A stretch of DNA of 64,000 nt from Naasia lichenicola (GTDB lineage: Bacteria > Actinomycetota > Actinomycetes > Actinomycetales > Microbacteriaceae), in NCBI RefSeq assembly GCF_004801885.1, contig NZ_SSSM01000004.1, forward strand, positions 186,001 to 250,000. The letters are read 5' to 3'. Of the stretch, positions 26,891-35,775 are shown piece by piece. Within the stretch, counting starts at the first letter, position 1, and the number at the start of each line of letters is the position of its first letter. A program made the translations under genes and the position numbers. The notes beneath the pieces were generated by a model. It was not told the DNA's origin and ran no database searches. It was given only the letters and a program-made list of their open reading frames with translations.

Positions 26891-27974
26891 CGTCTACTCC
26901 TTGTGTTCTGGCTGCAACCGGCGTTCCGGAGGCATGATCTGTTCGCGGCGCATGGGTCGATCGGATTGCGGCTCGGTATGCCCGCACGTGGGCTTCGCCG
27001 ATCCCGCGCCATTCCAACCGGGACAGGTCAGGATGACCGGCGAGCTCGGCTGCCGCCGCCAGCGCCTCGCGGAGGATCTCTGGCGTCAGGGGTCCGGCGA
27101 ATGTGCGCACCCAGCCCGGTCCCATCTCTTCGGAGAGCCATTCCGTAGTCTCGCCCGAGGGCATCAGCACTGGGCGCCCGAGGGAGAGCGCCAGGATCGC
27201 GGCGCCCGAATTGTGCACCGCCCGATACGGCAGCACGACCAGCTGTGATGCGCCGATCTCCTGCGACAGCTCATCGTCGGCGAGATGGCGCAGGACCGAG
27301 CTCACGCGGTGATCGCCCAGCGATGCGGCCGCGATGCTGCCCGCCAGCTCTGCCGACTTCGGCTTGCCCGCCAATCGCAAGCTCGCCGACGGATCGTCGA
27401 GTGCGGCGAATGCCCCGATGAGGTCCTCGACGCCCTTGTACGGCCGGATCAGCCCGAAGAAGAGGATCCGGCCCGGGATGACGTCGGATGACGACGGCTG
27501 CGGATACCAATCGCGGTAGTGTCCGTGCCGGATGGTGACCGTGCTCACCTCCGACGGTGTCGGTGTGAACGGGTTGAGGCGGATCCACGCCGTGGTCCGC
27601 GCGTCCATGGCGCGCAGGAGCGCGCGCTCCCAACGGTCGCCCGCCTCATGCGTCGCGAGATTGTGCATGGTCCGCACCACGGGCGTCTTCCGTCGCGAGA
27701 TGCGCGCGATCAGCGCCATCAGTGCGAGGCGGCGGACGAAGGTCTTCGCGGTGGACGAGCCGCGTGCGAGTCGCTCCGGCCAGTGGAGATGAAGCACGTC
27801 GTAACTTCCGAGCAGCGCGGTGCGCCACGAGAAGTACATGACCTCGACATCCGAGCCGAGCGAGTCGGTCAGCTGAAGCAGATAGGGGTTGGTCTGCGGG
27901 CCCCTCCCAGGGAAGGACTGCAGGACCCCTATCCGCTTCGTCGACGCCGTGGCGTGCTGGTTCTCATCTGACAC
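26871..27974 (-). CDS. glycosyltransferase, GT4-like
   Basis: The 367-aa protein starts IGVLQSFPGRGPQTNPYL and keeps the LHLHWPE loop common in these GT-B enzymes. ILFFGLIRPYKGVEDLI introduces the C-terminal donor domain, and VVLPYRAVHNSGAAILALSLGRPVL is the donor-binding segment. It has a GTG start with GGGAG eight bases upstream, 57 bp downstream of the Wzc-like gene on the same strand. It is the second gene of that operon. The specific sugar cannot be assigned. Confidence 0.75.
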   Translation of the reverse strand: MSDENQHATASTKRIGVLQSFPGRGPQTNPYLLQLTDSLGSDVEVMYFSWRTALLGSYDVLHLHWPERLARGSSTAKTFVRRLALMALIARISRRKTPVVRTMHNLATHEAGDRWERALLRAMDARTTAWIRLNPFTPTPSEVSTVTIRHGHYRDWYPQPSSSDVIPGRILFFGLIRPYKGVEDLIGAFAALDDPSASLRLAGKPKSAELAGSIAAASLGDHRVSSVLRHLADDELSQEIGASQLVVLPYRAVHNSGAAILALSLGRPVLMPSGETTEWLSEEMGPGWVRTFAGPLTPEILREALAAAAELAGHPDLSRLEWRGIGEAHVRAYRAAIRSTHAPRTDHASGTPVAARTQGVDDVPAGR

Positions 27975-28031
27975 TTCGTCGCTCCCTGCGAACTGCTGGT
28001 CGCGACTCTGCGAGCTTCTCGAAACGGTCGA

Positions 28032-29480
28032 CTACTTGCTCGCGAGGCGAGCGTAGTCGGCTCCGCTGGAGTCGGACGGCTCGTCCCGGAAGAACCGCAC
28101 GGGCGGCTGAGCCGTCGTGGGAAGGGCGACCTCGGTGCGCTGCACGATGTCGTAGCCGTACGTGGCGGACTTCGTCTGCGCCACCCCGTTGAGCACGACA
28201 CCCAAGACGCGGCTGTTGACGAAGTTGAGCGATTCGACCGCCTCAGCGAGCTGACGTCGGCGAGTGACGGCCTGACGGGCGACGACGAGCGCGCCGTCGG
28301 TGAGGGCCGAGATGGACAGTCCGTCGGTGACGGCCAGCACGGGGGGCGAGTCGACGACGACGAAGTCATAGCGCTCGGTCAACTCCCCGAACAGGCGGGC
28401 CATGGCGTCGGAGGTGACCAGCTGCGTCACATTCGGCGGCGTCGTGCCGGCGGGCAGCACGTCGAAGGCGCCGATCCTCTGGATGGCATCCTCCGCGCTC
28501 ACTCCGCCCAGCAGGACGTTGGTCAGGCCCACGGCCCCCTCGATGTTCAGGTAGTCGGAGACGGCGGGACGACGGAGGTCGGCGTCGACGACGAGGACGC
28601 GCGAGCCGCGCTCGGCGACTGCTGCGGCCAGGTTGAGCGCCGTGGTGGTCTTGCCATCGCCCGGAAGGGCCGAAGTGACGGTGACCGCACGCAGTCGCTG
28701 ATCGACACCGGCGAACTCGAGGTTAGTGGCGAGGCGACGATAGTCCTCCGCCGCGGGGCTCTGCGGCTCCGAGAGCACGACGACATGAGCGAGGCGGCGA
28801 CCGCGACGACGCGCTGCGGTGCCGAGCAGCGGCACATCCGCCAGGCCCTGGATCTCGTGGATGTCTTCGGAACGGACTCGGTTGTCGAGCAGCTCACGGC
28901 CGATGGCGAAGACGATGCCCGCCAGCAGGCCCAGACCGATGCCCGTCAGGATGAGGAACATCCAGCGCGGCGAGTAGGGAGCGGACGGCGCCTGGGCGGA
29001 GGCCACGGGGTTGAGGGTGACCGCGGGTGCCGCGTCGACCGCGGTCGGAGCGATCGAGGTGACGACGGTGGCGAGTGAAGCCGTCACGGCGTTCGCCAGG
29101 TCTGCCGCGCCCTGGGCCGACCCGGCGGTGGCGGTGACCTCGATGATGACGGTGTTGAGCGGGACGCTGGCGGAGATGTTGTTGGCGAGCGAGCCCGACG
29201 TGGTGTCCAGGCCGAGCGATGAGATCACCGGGTCGAGGACGGCGGGCAGCTTCGCGAGAGCCGCATACGACGCGACGGTGTCCTGCGTGTAGGTGGAGCC
29301 CTGGACGAGCTCTTGGGTGGTCTCTCCTCGAGTGGACGAGACGATCACGCTGCTGGTGGCCTGGTACTCGATCGGCTGGACCGACGCGAACAGAGCGGCG
29401 CCGAGGGCGCCGACGATTCCGAGAGCGATGATGACGAGCCAGTGCTTGCGCAGCGCGACGAAGTAGCGGCGAGGATCCAC
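28032..29480 (-). CDS. Wzc-like polysaccharide co-polymerase / BY-kinase
   Basis: The 482-aa membrane protein controls chain length or export of a Wzy-made polysaccharide. An N-terminal membrane segment (HWLVIIALGIVGALGAALFA) starts the Wzz domain, which ends with a second segment (about residues 180-205). A cytoplasmic BY-kinase follows, with Walker A SALPGDGKTTT, Walker A' VLVVDADLRRP and Walker B FVVVDSPPV. The C-terminus lacks a dense tyrosine cluster (only isolated Tyr in ATYGYD and ADYARL). The GTG start has GAAGGAAA upstream and sits about 25 nt from the predicted transcript start. A phosphatase gene lies divergently upstream. Confidence 0.9.
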   Translation of the reverse strand: MDPRRYFVALRKHWLVIIALGIVGALGAALFASVQPIEYQATSSVIVSSTRGETTQELVQGSTYTQDTVASYAALAKLPAVLDPVISSLGLDTTSGSLANNISASVPLNTVIIEVTATAGSAQGAADLANAVTASLATVVTSIAPTAVDAAPAVTLNPVASAQAPSAPYSPRWMFLILTGIGLGLLAGIVFAIGRELLDNRVRSEDIHEIQGLADVPLLGTAARRRGRRLAHVVVLSEPQSPAAEDYRRLATNLEFAGVDQRLRAVTVTSALPGDGKTTTALNLAAAVAERGSRVLVVDADLRRPAVSDYLNIEGAVGLTNVLLGGVSAEDAIQRIGAFDVLPAGTTPPNVTQLVTSDAMARLFGELTERYDFVVVDSPPVLAVTDGLSISALTDGALVVARQAVTRRRQLAEAVESLNFVNSRVLGVVLNGVAQTKSATYGYDIVQRTEVALPTTAQPPVRFFRDEPSDSSGADYARLASK

Positions 29481-29511
29481 GGGTAATTTCCTTCGGGTGA
29501 GGTGAACCTCA

Positions 29512-29555
29512 ATGGTAGGTTCGCGGCCCGCGTCACCTCTTCCCCCAGATAGGGG
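29512..29555 (-). promoter_or_regulatory. C/G operator and -10 for the Wzc-like operon
   Basis: CCCC-AGATA-GGGG (29543-29555, centre 29549) is 32 bp from the first base of TACCAT on the minus strand (T at 29517). The divergent phosphatase has a TACTAT at 29615-29620, not at operator spacing. Confidence 0.75.
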
Positions 29556-29664
29556 CACGACCTGCGGTTTTGCCTCCGGAAGGCTCCGTCCGTCATAGGG
29601 GCGGCAGTGGTGGATACTATGAGGCACCCACCCCCGTTCAGGTCTCACGAGAATACCCGGTCTC

Positions 29665-30306
29665 ATGCCTCGAATCCTGCTCGTCTGCACGGCGAACGTC
29701 TGTCGCTCCGCCTACGCTTCCGCACTGCTCCAGGAGCATCTGATGTGGGATCCGAAGGAGAGCTGGGTCGTCGAGAGCGCCGGGATCCGCGCCGTGGCCG
29801 ATGGGGCCATCTGCTCCATGGTGCATGGACGGCTCGACGATGTCGGTCTGGCCGAGGTCGCCTTCTCCCACGTCGCGCGTCAGATCGACCGATCGACGAT
29901 CGCGTCGGCCGATCTCATCCTGACGGCTGCGTCGGAGCACCGTTCGGCAGTCGTGCGGATGGACCCTCGCGCGAGCCGTCGAACCTTCACGCTCAACGAG
30001 GCGGCCGGCCTCAGCAAGATCGCGGTTCCGATGCAGCCCAACGGAGTGTTCGCCGCCAAGACCCCCATGCACGACTTCGTCGAAGACCTGCACGCTGCTC
30101 GGCCACGCCTCGCGCTCGATGAGCCGCGGGGACTGCTCCGTCGACGCTCAGCGCACGCCATCGACATCTCGGATGGACACAACATGCGCAATGGCGATCA
30201 TGTCCACACCCTCAACGACGTGCGTGACGCCGTCGACTCGATCGCCGACGCACTGCGCTCGGTGTACGCGGTCGAAGCGGACCCCGGGTACCGCGCCGCG
30301 GGCTGA
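29665..30306 (+). CDS. low-molecular-weight protein-tyrosine-phosphatase family protein
   Basis: The 213-aa cytoplasmic protein opens MPRILLVCTANVCRS, giving the C-x5-R phosphate loop (C8 to R14) used by LMW phosphatases. Its presumed target is the phosphotyrosine of the divergently encoded BY-kinase. It is longer than the usual 150 or so residues, with an extra C-terminal part, and the usual late catalytic DP motif is not obvious. A possible -10 (TACTAT, 29615-29620) precedes it. Confidence 0.8.
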   Translation: MPRILLVCTANVCRSAYASALLQEHLMWDPKESWVVESAGIRAVADGAICSMVHGRLDDVGLAEVAFSHVARQIDRSTIASADLILTAASEHRSAVVRMDPRASRRTFTLNEAAGLSKIAVPMQPNGVFAAKTPMHDFVEDLHAARPRLALDEPRGLLRRRSAHAIDISDGHNMRNGDHVHTLNDVRDAVDSIADALRSVYAVEADPGYRAAG

Positions 30307-30357
30307 TCGACGACAGCGGGACCCCGCATGGTGTCTCGTCGCCGCGGTGAGCCGACG

Positions 30358-31701
30358 TCAGCTGGCGAGCAGTGCCTCCTGCTGCTCAGCGGTCTGGCCT
30401 ATGGGACGGTTGCCCATCCGCGTGGACCCCTCGGCCTTGAGGGCCAGTCCGAGCCCGAGCGCGAGCGCCAGGATCGGACCCGACGTGTACAGCGGATTGA
30501 AGAAGAGGTTCCAGAGGCTCTGCACGACGAGGAACATCGTGACCGAGTTCGCGGTGCGAGTGGCGACCCGGCGGCCGATGATCAGCAGCAGGAGCACCAG
30601 CGACAGCAGCCCGAATGCGATTCCTGCAAAGCCGAAATACGCCCACAGGTCGCCCATCATGGAGTGCAGCTCGAACTTGGTGCCGAACAGGAAATTCTCT
30701 ACATACCCGTTGTTCGGATCGTAGTTGATGGTCAGCATGCCGGCCTTCGCGACATCGACGTCGCCAGGGTTGGCGAGCGATCCGGCGCCGAAGCCGAACG
30801 GCCGCGAGAGGAACAGCGCGATGGTGGCCGCTAGTTCGGGCCGGCCGCCGACCAGGATGGATCCGGCCCGGTCGACCTGCTCCACTGAGCGGGCCTGAGC
30901 CTCCGTGCCGAGGTAGCCCTGCACGAGCAGGCTGGTGCCCACGTTGTAGACCACGAGCGCTATGACCGCGAAGGCGAAGAGCACCCGCAGTCCGCCGCCC
31001 TTCTTCGCCGAAGCGCGCCGCGGAAGGAGCTGCCAGCCAACGAGTACTGCGGCGATCAGGAACTGGCCGAAGTACGCGCGAGAGTCGAAGGCGACCGACG
31101 CGCCTGCCAGGACGATGAGGAAGATGATGCCGAGCCAGTGCCGGCCGGTGCGTGCAACGAAAGAGAGCACGATCACGGCGATGGGCACCGCGAGAGCGAA
31201 TTTCCACGGGTTGACCGTGAACGACTCCTCACGAGTGAGCGCGGAGATCAGCATCCCCACGCCGTATGTGACCCCGATGACTCCGATGGAGAGGTATTGA
31301 CGCGCCCACAGCACGATCCCGACCGCGGCGACGAGGCCGACGAGCAGCAGAGTGTTGGAGATGAGGTTGTTGTCAGTGGTCTCATGGTCCGCCGACGCGA
31401 GCATGGTCAACCAGATGGCGGCCACACCTCCGATGGCGCCGATGACGGCGATCCAGATGCCTCCGATGAAGTGCCGGAAGGTGGGCAGCCAGAGTGGGAT
31501 GGTGACCAGCGCGGCGAGGTGACCGAAGGTGATGCCCTGTCCGATGAACTGTCGAGACGACATCAGAAGGATGATCGCGATGGCGATCGTCTGGATGACC
31601 GGAAGCGGAATGCTCTTGACGGCACGACCGGCAAGACCGATCCTGCGTTCGGGAGCGATCTCGGGGTACGCCTGAGCGCGCTCCTCCAGCTGTTGAGACA
31701 C
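30358..31701 (-). CDS. O-antigen polymerase/ligase-like membrane protein (Wzy type)
   Basis: The 447-aa polytopic protein has about 11-12 hydrophobic segments and a large periplasm-equivalent loop, AQARSVEQVDRAGSILVGGRPE. This is the pattern of Wzy polymerases and WaaL ligases. It would join lipid-linked repeat units outside the membrane. GTG 31701 is chosen because GAAAGG lies six bases upstream and the ORF's longer start would overlap the -10. It is transcribed divergently from the flippase gene out of one shared operator. Polymerase versus ligase cannot be decided by sequence alone. Confidence 0.75.
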   Translation of the reverse strand: MSQQLEERAQAYPEIAPERRIGLAGRAVKSIPLPVIQTIAIAIILLMSSRQFIGQGITFGHLAALVTIPLWLPTFRHFIGGIWIAVIGAIGGVAAIWLTMLASADHETTDNNLISNTLLLVGLVAAVGIVLWARQYLSIGVIGVTYGVGMLISALTREESFTVNPWKFALAVPIAVIVLSFVARTGRHWLGIIFLIVLAGASVAFDSRAYFGQFLIAAVLVGWQLLPRRASAKKGGGLRVLFAFAVIALVVYNVGTSLLVQGYLGTEAQARSVEQVDRAGSILVGGRPELAATIALFLSRPFGFGAGSLANPGDVDVAKAGMLTINYDPNNGYVENFLFGTKFELHSMMGDLWAYFGFAGIAFGLLSLVLLLLIIGRRVATRTANSVTMFLVVQSLWNLFFNPLYTSGPILALALGLGLALKAEGSTRMGNRPIGQTAEQQEALLAS

Positions 31702-31734
31702 AGACACCCTTTCGCGCACGACGATTGCGTGAAC

Positions 31735-31810
31735 ACAGTACCTGTCAGGGGTTCCTTTATCACGACCCCTGAAAGCGGGGCCCGCCGACACGCCATATCG
31801 GCGTTAGGTT
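31735..31810. promoter_or_regulatory. bidirectional operator between polymerase and flippase genes
   Basis: CCCC-TGAAAGC-GGGG (31766-31780, centre 31773) lies 33 bp from a minus-strand TACTGT (T at 31740) and 32 bp from a plus-strand TAGGTT (31805-31810). The plus transcript would start within about 2-3 bases of the GTG at 31819, making it essentially leaderless. Confidence 0.75.
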
Positions 31811-31818
31811 AGGCAGTT

Positions 31819-34326
31819 GTGACAACCGCGACCAGGAGCCTCGGAGACTCCGCCGCGCGCGGAACCGGGATCACGCTGCTCGGACAGGGCCTGCGGGTCG
31901 CGCTGCAGTTCGCGTCGACGATCATCCTCGCCCGCCTGCTCACACCCGAGGACTTCGGCCTCATCGCGATGGTCGCCGCGATCATCGGGATATCGGAGCT
32001 GGTCAGGGACTTCGGTCTCTCCAGCGCGGCCATCCAAGCGAAGAACGTCACCGACGACGAACGCACGAACCTGTTCTGGGTGAACACCGGCCTCGGCGCC
32101 GCCTCCAGCCTTGTGGTCATCGCATTCAGCCCGCTCATCGTGCTTCTCTACGGTGAGCCGAGGCTCGTCTGGATCATCGTCGCGATGTCGTCCACCTTCG
32201 TCTTCAGCGGCATAAACACCCAGTTCAAAGCCGACCTGACGCGTCAACTGCGCTTCGCAGCCCTCACCGGATTCGAGATCGCCGGCGTCACTGCCGGATT
32301 CGTCCTCGGCATCGGCTCTGCCGCACTCGGCCTGTCCTACTGGGCGATCGTCATCCAGCAGGTGACCACAGTCGCCGTCGCGTGCATCCTCAATGTCTCA
32401 GCGTCGAAGTGGAAGCCCGGGCTGCCCAAGCGCGGGGTATCGATCCGCCGCTTCCTTCGCTTCGGCATGGGCGTGCTCGGCACCCAGGCCATCTCCTACG
32501 TCACCAAGAACATCGACAGCGTCTCCATCGGCGCCGTCTGGGGCGCGGGGCCCCTCGGTCTCTACGACCGGGCCTACCAGCTGTTGATGACGCCGCTCAA
32601 TCAGATCAACGCGCCGATGACGCGCATCGCCCTGCCGATCCTGTCGCGCGTCCACGATCAGGGCGAGGTGTTCGAGCGATACCTGCATAAGGCGCAGCTC
32701 GTCGGCGCCTACTTCACAGCGACCGTCTTCGCTGTCGCCGCCGGGCTCTCGACCCCGTTCGTGCTCGTGCTCTTCGGTCCCCAGTGGGTCGGAGTCTCGG
32801 CGATCTTCGCAGCGCTCGCAGTGGGCGGCGTCTTCCGTTCCATCGCGCAGATCTCCTATTGGATCTACCTCGCGACCGGCAAGACCGGCGCGCAGCTGCG
32901 GATGTTCCTGGCCGTGCGACCCATCATGATCGTGATCATCCTGGCCGGACTGCCTTGGGGTCCTGTCGGCGTGGCCATCGGCCAGACGATCGCCTACTCC
33001 CTGCACTGGGCGGTGTCGCTCTGGCGCGTCGGGGTGGTCACCGGTGTCAACACCCGACCGCTGTTCCTCAACGCCATCCGCACGGTGCTCGTGGTCAGCG
33101 TCCCCTGCGGCATCCTCGCCTTCCTCGGCACCCTGTTCCCGGTTCCCGCCATCGTGCAGATCCTCATCGGGCTAGCCTTCGCCCTCATCTACGTCGCAGT
33201 GATATCGGTTTTCGTCCCCGCCGTGCGCAGTGACGTGACCGTAGTGCTCTCGTTCGCCCGGCGCATGGTCGGTTCACGCCGCGCACCGACGGATCATCGG
33301 CGCGGCATTCGCGGCGACAGCCAGCGCAAGCGCTCGCTCGAAGAGCTGCTGCGGGTGGCCGCGCCGCATCTCCGATCGGGTCGCTGGATCCTCCCAAGCG
33401 CATCTTCCGCGTTTCACAACAGCCCCGAAGGCCGCTCCGCGCAGGCGGCGGCCGCCGCGAGGATCCGTCCCGCGCGCGACCTCAAAGAGCGTCTGGTACG
33501 GCGCCGTACCGCGCTCGCGGCGCCTCGTTCGGCCGACATCACTGGCCGTCCGTCCGCCGAGCACGGCCCCACAGAGGCGCTCCTCACCAAAGATCGCAGC
33601 CTCGTGCTCTTCGACCGCGGATCGAACTCGGTCACCCATGTGCGCAGCGCGCCGTTCGGAACCGACTATGAGTCGTTCCGCCGACGGCTCACTGATGAGA
33701 TACCCAACCCCTCCTGGACGCTGACCGACGAGCGCCGTGTTCTCACCGAGGGCCTCGCCGATGGCGTGGAGTTCGCCCGGGCTGCGTTCGAGGTTCGCGT
33801 CGAGGTGACCCGCCGGATCGTCGATGCATACGCCGCCTTGACCCGCCGGTCCTCCTCGCCCGGCTCGGTCGATCTCGTGCTCGGCGCGATCGCTCGGGTC
33901 GACTCCAACTCGAAGGTCTCGTCGTCCATCCGGGAGGAAGTCGACGCACTCACAGACCGCCTCATCGCCGACTCCCCCACATGGCCGCTCGTGCTCAGCC
34001 ATGGAGACCTCACCGGTCGCAACCTGATAGTGACCGATCGGTCCTCCTGGATGGCCATCGACTTCGAGGACGCCGGAGAGCGTCCCTACTTCTACGACGC
34101 CTACGTCCTGATCTGTCAGGACCGCGAACTGCTGGCCGCGCTGCGCGCCGGCGCATTCGCAGCCGAGCTCGCCAGGCTGCACACCGCCGCAGGTCGGCCC
34201 GCGGACAGCGATGACGATGAGATGCTGCTCCGCGCGGCTGCGCTGCTGGCGGCCGATTACCACGCCCGCGAGCACGGGGGACGCTTCGAGTTCAGCCTCA
34301 GCCGTACCTGGCCGACCTCTGGCTGA
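31819..34326 (+). CDS. lipopolysaccharide flippase fused to an aminoglycoside-phosphotransferase-like domain
   Basis: The 835-aa fusion starts with a MOP-superfamily, Wzx/WzxC-like flippase (about residues 1-480; multiple membrane segments, LARLLTPEDFGLIAMV near the start). A charged linker follows (about 480-590), then a cytoplasmic kinase-like region (about 590-835). That region has the phosphotransferase catalytic motif HGD (728-730), N735 and the metal-binding DFE (748-750). The flippase moves lipid-linked glycan units across the membrane; the attached domain could phosphorylate a sugar or lipid intermediate. GTG 31819 is nearly leaderless. No stop or frameshift separates the halves. Confidence 0.85.
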   Translation: MTTATRSLGDSAARGTGITLLGQGLRVALQFASTIILARLLTPEDFGLIAMVAAIIGISELVRDFGLSSAAIQAKNVTDDERTNLFWVNTGLGAASSLVVIAFSPLIVLLYGEPRLVWIIVAMSSTFVFSGINTQFKADLTRQLRFAALTGFEIAGVTAGFVLGIGSAALGLSYWAIVIQQVTTVAVACILNVSASKWKPGLPKRGVSIRRFLRFGMGVLGTQAISYVTKNIDSVSIGAVWGAGPLGLYDRAYQLLMTPLNQINAPMTRIALPILSRVHDQGEVFERYLHKAQLVGAYFTATVFAVAAGLSTPFVLVLFGPQWVGVSAIFAALAVGGVFRSIAQISYWIYLATGKTGAQLRMFLAVRPIMIVIILAGLPWGPVGVAIGQTIAYSLHWAVSLWRVGVVTGVNTRPLFLNAIRTVLVVSVPCGILAFLGTLFPVPAIVQILIGLAFALIYVAVISVFVPAVRSDVTVVLSFARRMVGSRRAPTDHRRGIRGDSQRKRSLEELLRVAAPHLRSGRWILPSASSAFHNSPEGRSAQAAAAARIRPARDLKERLVRRRTALAAPRSADITGRPSAEHGPTEALLTKDRSLVLFDRGSNSVTHVRSAPFGTDYESFRRRLTDEIPNPSWTLTDERRVLTEGLADGVEFARAAFEVRVEVTRRIVDAYAALTRRSSSPGSVDLVLGAIARVDSNSKVSSSIREEVDALTDRLIADSPTWPLVLSHGDLTGRNLIVTDRSSWMAIDFEDAGERPYFYDAYVLICQDRELLAALRAGAFAAELARLHTAAGRPADSDDDEMLLRAAALLAADYHAREHGGRFEFSLSRTWPTSG

Positions 34327-34353
34327 TCCTGCCCCGTCAACTGGGGTCAGGAT
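34326..34353 (+). terminator. hairpin after the flippase-kinase gene
   Basis: ATCCTGCCCC pairs with GGGGTCAGGAT (one bulge) around a GTCAACT loop, starting at the last base of the stop codon. It resembles the C/G operators but has no -10 at the matching distance. Confidence 0.5.
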
Positions 34354-34413
34354 GAAGAGGGAATCGCTTCGACTCCGCTCGAGCACTGCGGCGACGCCGT
34401 TCTAGCCTGAGGT

Positions 34414-34620
34414 ATGGCCCTCACACTCCGCCTCTCCGCCGAAGGCGAGGAGACCCTGAATCGGATGGCCGCATCGCTGCACGTAAGCAAGAACGCAGCG
34501 GTGGCGCAGGCCATCGACTTCGCCGCCCCCCGCCCAAGCCACCCCGATTTCATTCCCGAAGCCGCCCAGCGTCTTCTCGTTCGCTACGCTGACCTGATGG
34601 ACCGACTGTCGCGCGCCTGA
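34414..34620 (+). CDS. ribbon-helix-helix-like antitoxin
   Basis: The 68-aa product MALTLRLSAEGEETLNRM... resembles short CopG/RHH regulators: an N-terminal beta-strand, then two helices (HVSKNAAVAQAIDFA), then a toxin-binding tail. The stop is only 4 bp before the Doc-type toxin, the normal antitoxin-toxin order. A TAGCCT -10 (34403-34408) ends 5 bp before the ATG, indicating a leaderless transcript. It would neutralise the toxin and autorepress the pair. Confidence 0.75.
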   Translation: MALTLRLSAEGEETLNRMAASLHVSKNAAVAQAIDFAAPRPSHPDFIPEAAQRLLVRYADLMDRLSRA

Positions 34621-34624
34621 GCAC

Positions 34625-35065
34625 ATGGCAACCCCCGCGCCCACTCCCCTGCATCAGGACACTCCCGACTTCGAGTATCTGAGCGTCGACGATGTCGTCC
34701 AGATCGTCGAGATCTTCACGGAAGCGCCGCTGCGGGAGTCCGTTCGCGACATGGGTCTGTTAATCGCTGCGGTCGACAGACCTGCCATCCAGTACGGCGG
34801 ACGCGATGTCTACCCGAATCTCGCTGACAAGGCTGCTTCACTCATGGAGAGTCTCGCGCGCAACAGCGCTTTGTTCGATGGCAACAAGCGGCTCGCGTGG
34901 TTGGCGACGAATGTGTTCCTCGAGCTCAATCACGCAGCTCTGCACTTCAACGACAACGAGTCATTCAGCTTGCTGCGCGAAGTCTCGCAGGGCTACATCT
35001 CGACCACCGAGCTCGCGCAGCGCATCGCGGCGCGACTCGGACCCTGGCCGCAGCCCGCTTCCTGA
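34625..35065 (+). CDS. Doc/Fic-family toxin with altered Fic motif
   Basis: The 146-aa product matches death-on-curing toxins, which phosphorylate EF-Tu in the characterised Doc case. The core motif reads NSALFDGNKRLAW (near residues 79-91). It keeps the D-G-N-K-R part, but serine stands where the usual Fic histidine (H-x-F-x-D) would be. VNDVV-type N-terminal sequence (SVDDVVQIVEIF) and YPNLADKAASLMESLARN fit the family. It is translationally linked to the antitoxin. Loss of the histidine may reduce activity or be normal for this subfamily. Confidence 0.75.
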   Translation: MATPAPTPLHQDTPDFEYLSVDDVVQIVEIFTEAPLRESVRDMGLLIAAVDRPAIQYGGRDVYPNLADKAASLMESLARNSALFDGNKRLAWLATNVFLELNHAALHFNDNESFSLLREVSQGYISTTELAQRIAARLGPWPQPAS

Positions 35066-35071
35066 TCGGAC

Positions 35072-35545
35072 TCAGTCCGTGAGGCAGTCGACCGCCTGCT
35101 GCACGCCGGTCTCATCCAGAGTGATGTCACCCAAGACGGTCGACGAGTCGGTCAACGTCGAATTGGCCACAGCGACCGGTCCAACCGCCAGAGTCAGCCC
35201 GTCTGCCGGTTCCGCCGTGACCACGTCCGTGGTCGCGAAGATGGCGATGGACTGGTCGGCTGCGATCCCATCCCCTGCGAGCTGCGCGGCGATGATCGTG
35301 GTGTCTTCGAACCGGGGCGCGCGGGCGCCCGCCGTTGCAGAGATGGAGACGCCTGGCTTGAGGGCCGCCGTCAGATAGTCGAGTGCAGACTGCGACAGCA
35401 CGATGCAGCCGTCCGACTCCTCAGTCGCTTCTGCGCTCGGAGTGACCGAGGACGCGATCGAACTGGTGGACGCGGGTACCTCCAGCGCCGTAGCGCAGCC
35501 GGCCAGGAGCAGCACGGCGGGCACGACGAGGAGGAAACGTCTCAT
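35072..35545 (-). CDS. small lipoprotein of unknown function
   Basis: The 157-aa protein has a clear lipoprotein signal, MRRFLLVVPAVLLLAGCATAL, with the lipobox cysteine at residue 17. A Ser/Thr-rich stretch and a compact domain containing VLSQSALDYLTAALKPG follow. No family is recognised. The ATG is about 8 bp from the end of the -10, so the transcript is essentially leaderless. Its C/G operator links it to the surface regulon. It stops 6 bp from the convergent toxin gene's stop. Confidence 0.7.
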   Translation of the reverse strand: MRRFLLVVPAVLLLAGCATALEVPASTSSIASSVTPSAEATEESDGCIVLSQSALDYLTAALKPGVSISATAGARAPRFEDTTIIAAQLAGDGIAADQSIAIFATTDVVTAEPADGLTLAVGPVAVANSTLTDSSTVLGDITLDETGVQQAVDCLTD

Positions 35546-35552
35546 GCCTCGG

Positions 35553-35596
35553 AGCCTAGCTGGGGGGAACACCTGTCCACCGCCCCCTTTCCGGGG
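35553..35596 (-). promoter_or_regulatory. C/G operator and -10 for the 157-aa lipoprotein
   Basis: CCCC-TTTCC-GGGG (35584-35596, centre 35590) is 32 bp from the first base of the minus-strand TAGGCT (T at 35558). The ATG at 35545 is 8 bases past the -10. Confidence 0.75.
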
Positions 35597-35775
35597 CGCG
35601 GTGGTGGATTCGCTCACACCCTCCAGGCGCCTCCCCGAGGAAGGGCATTGTTGAGAACGCACGGATCACCAGGTATTTTGCCGGGCGGACGGGCCCGCTA
35701 GGATTCAGGCACCCATCCCATCAGCGCTGACCCCTGCATCGTGCGCCGCGACTCCCGAGAAAACCCGGTTCTCCT

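Noticed and set aside
34332-34346. CCCC-N7-GGGG after the flippase-kinase gene as a further operator
   Set aside because: There is no TAnnnT at 32-33 bp, and the toxin-antitoxin -10 is about 64 bp away. It is better explained as the loop side of a terminator hairpin.
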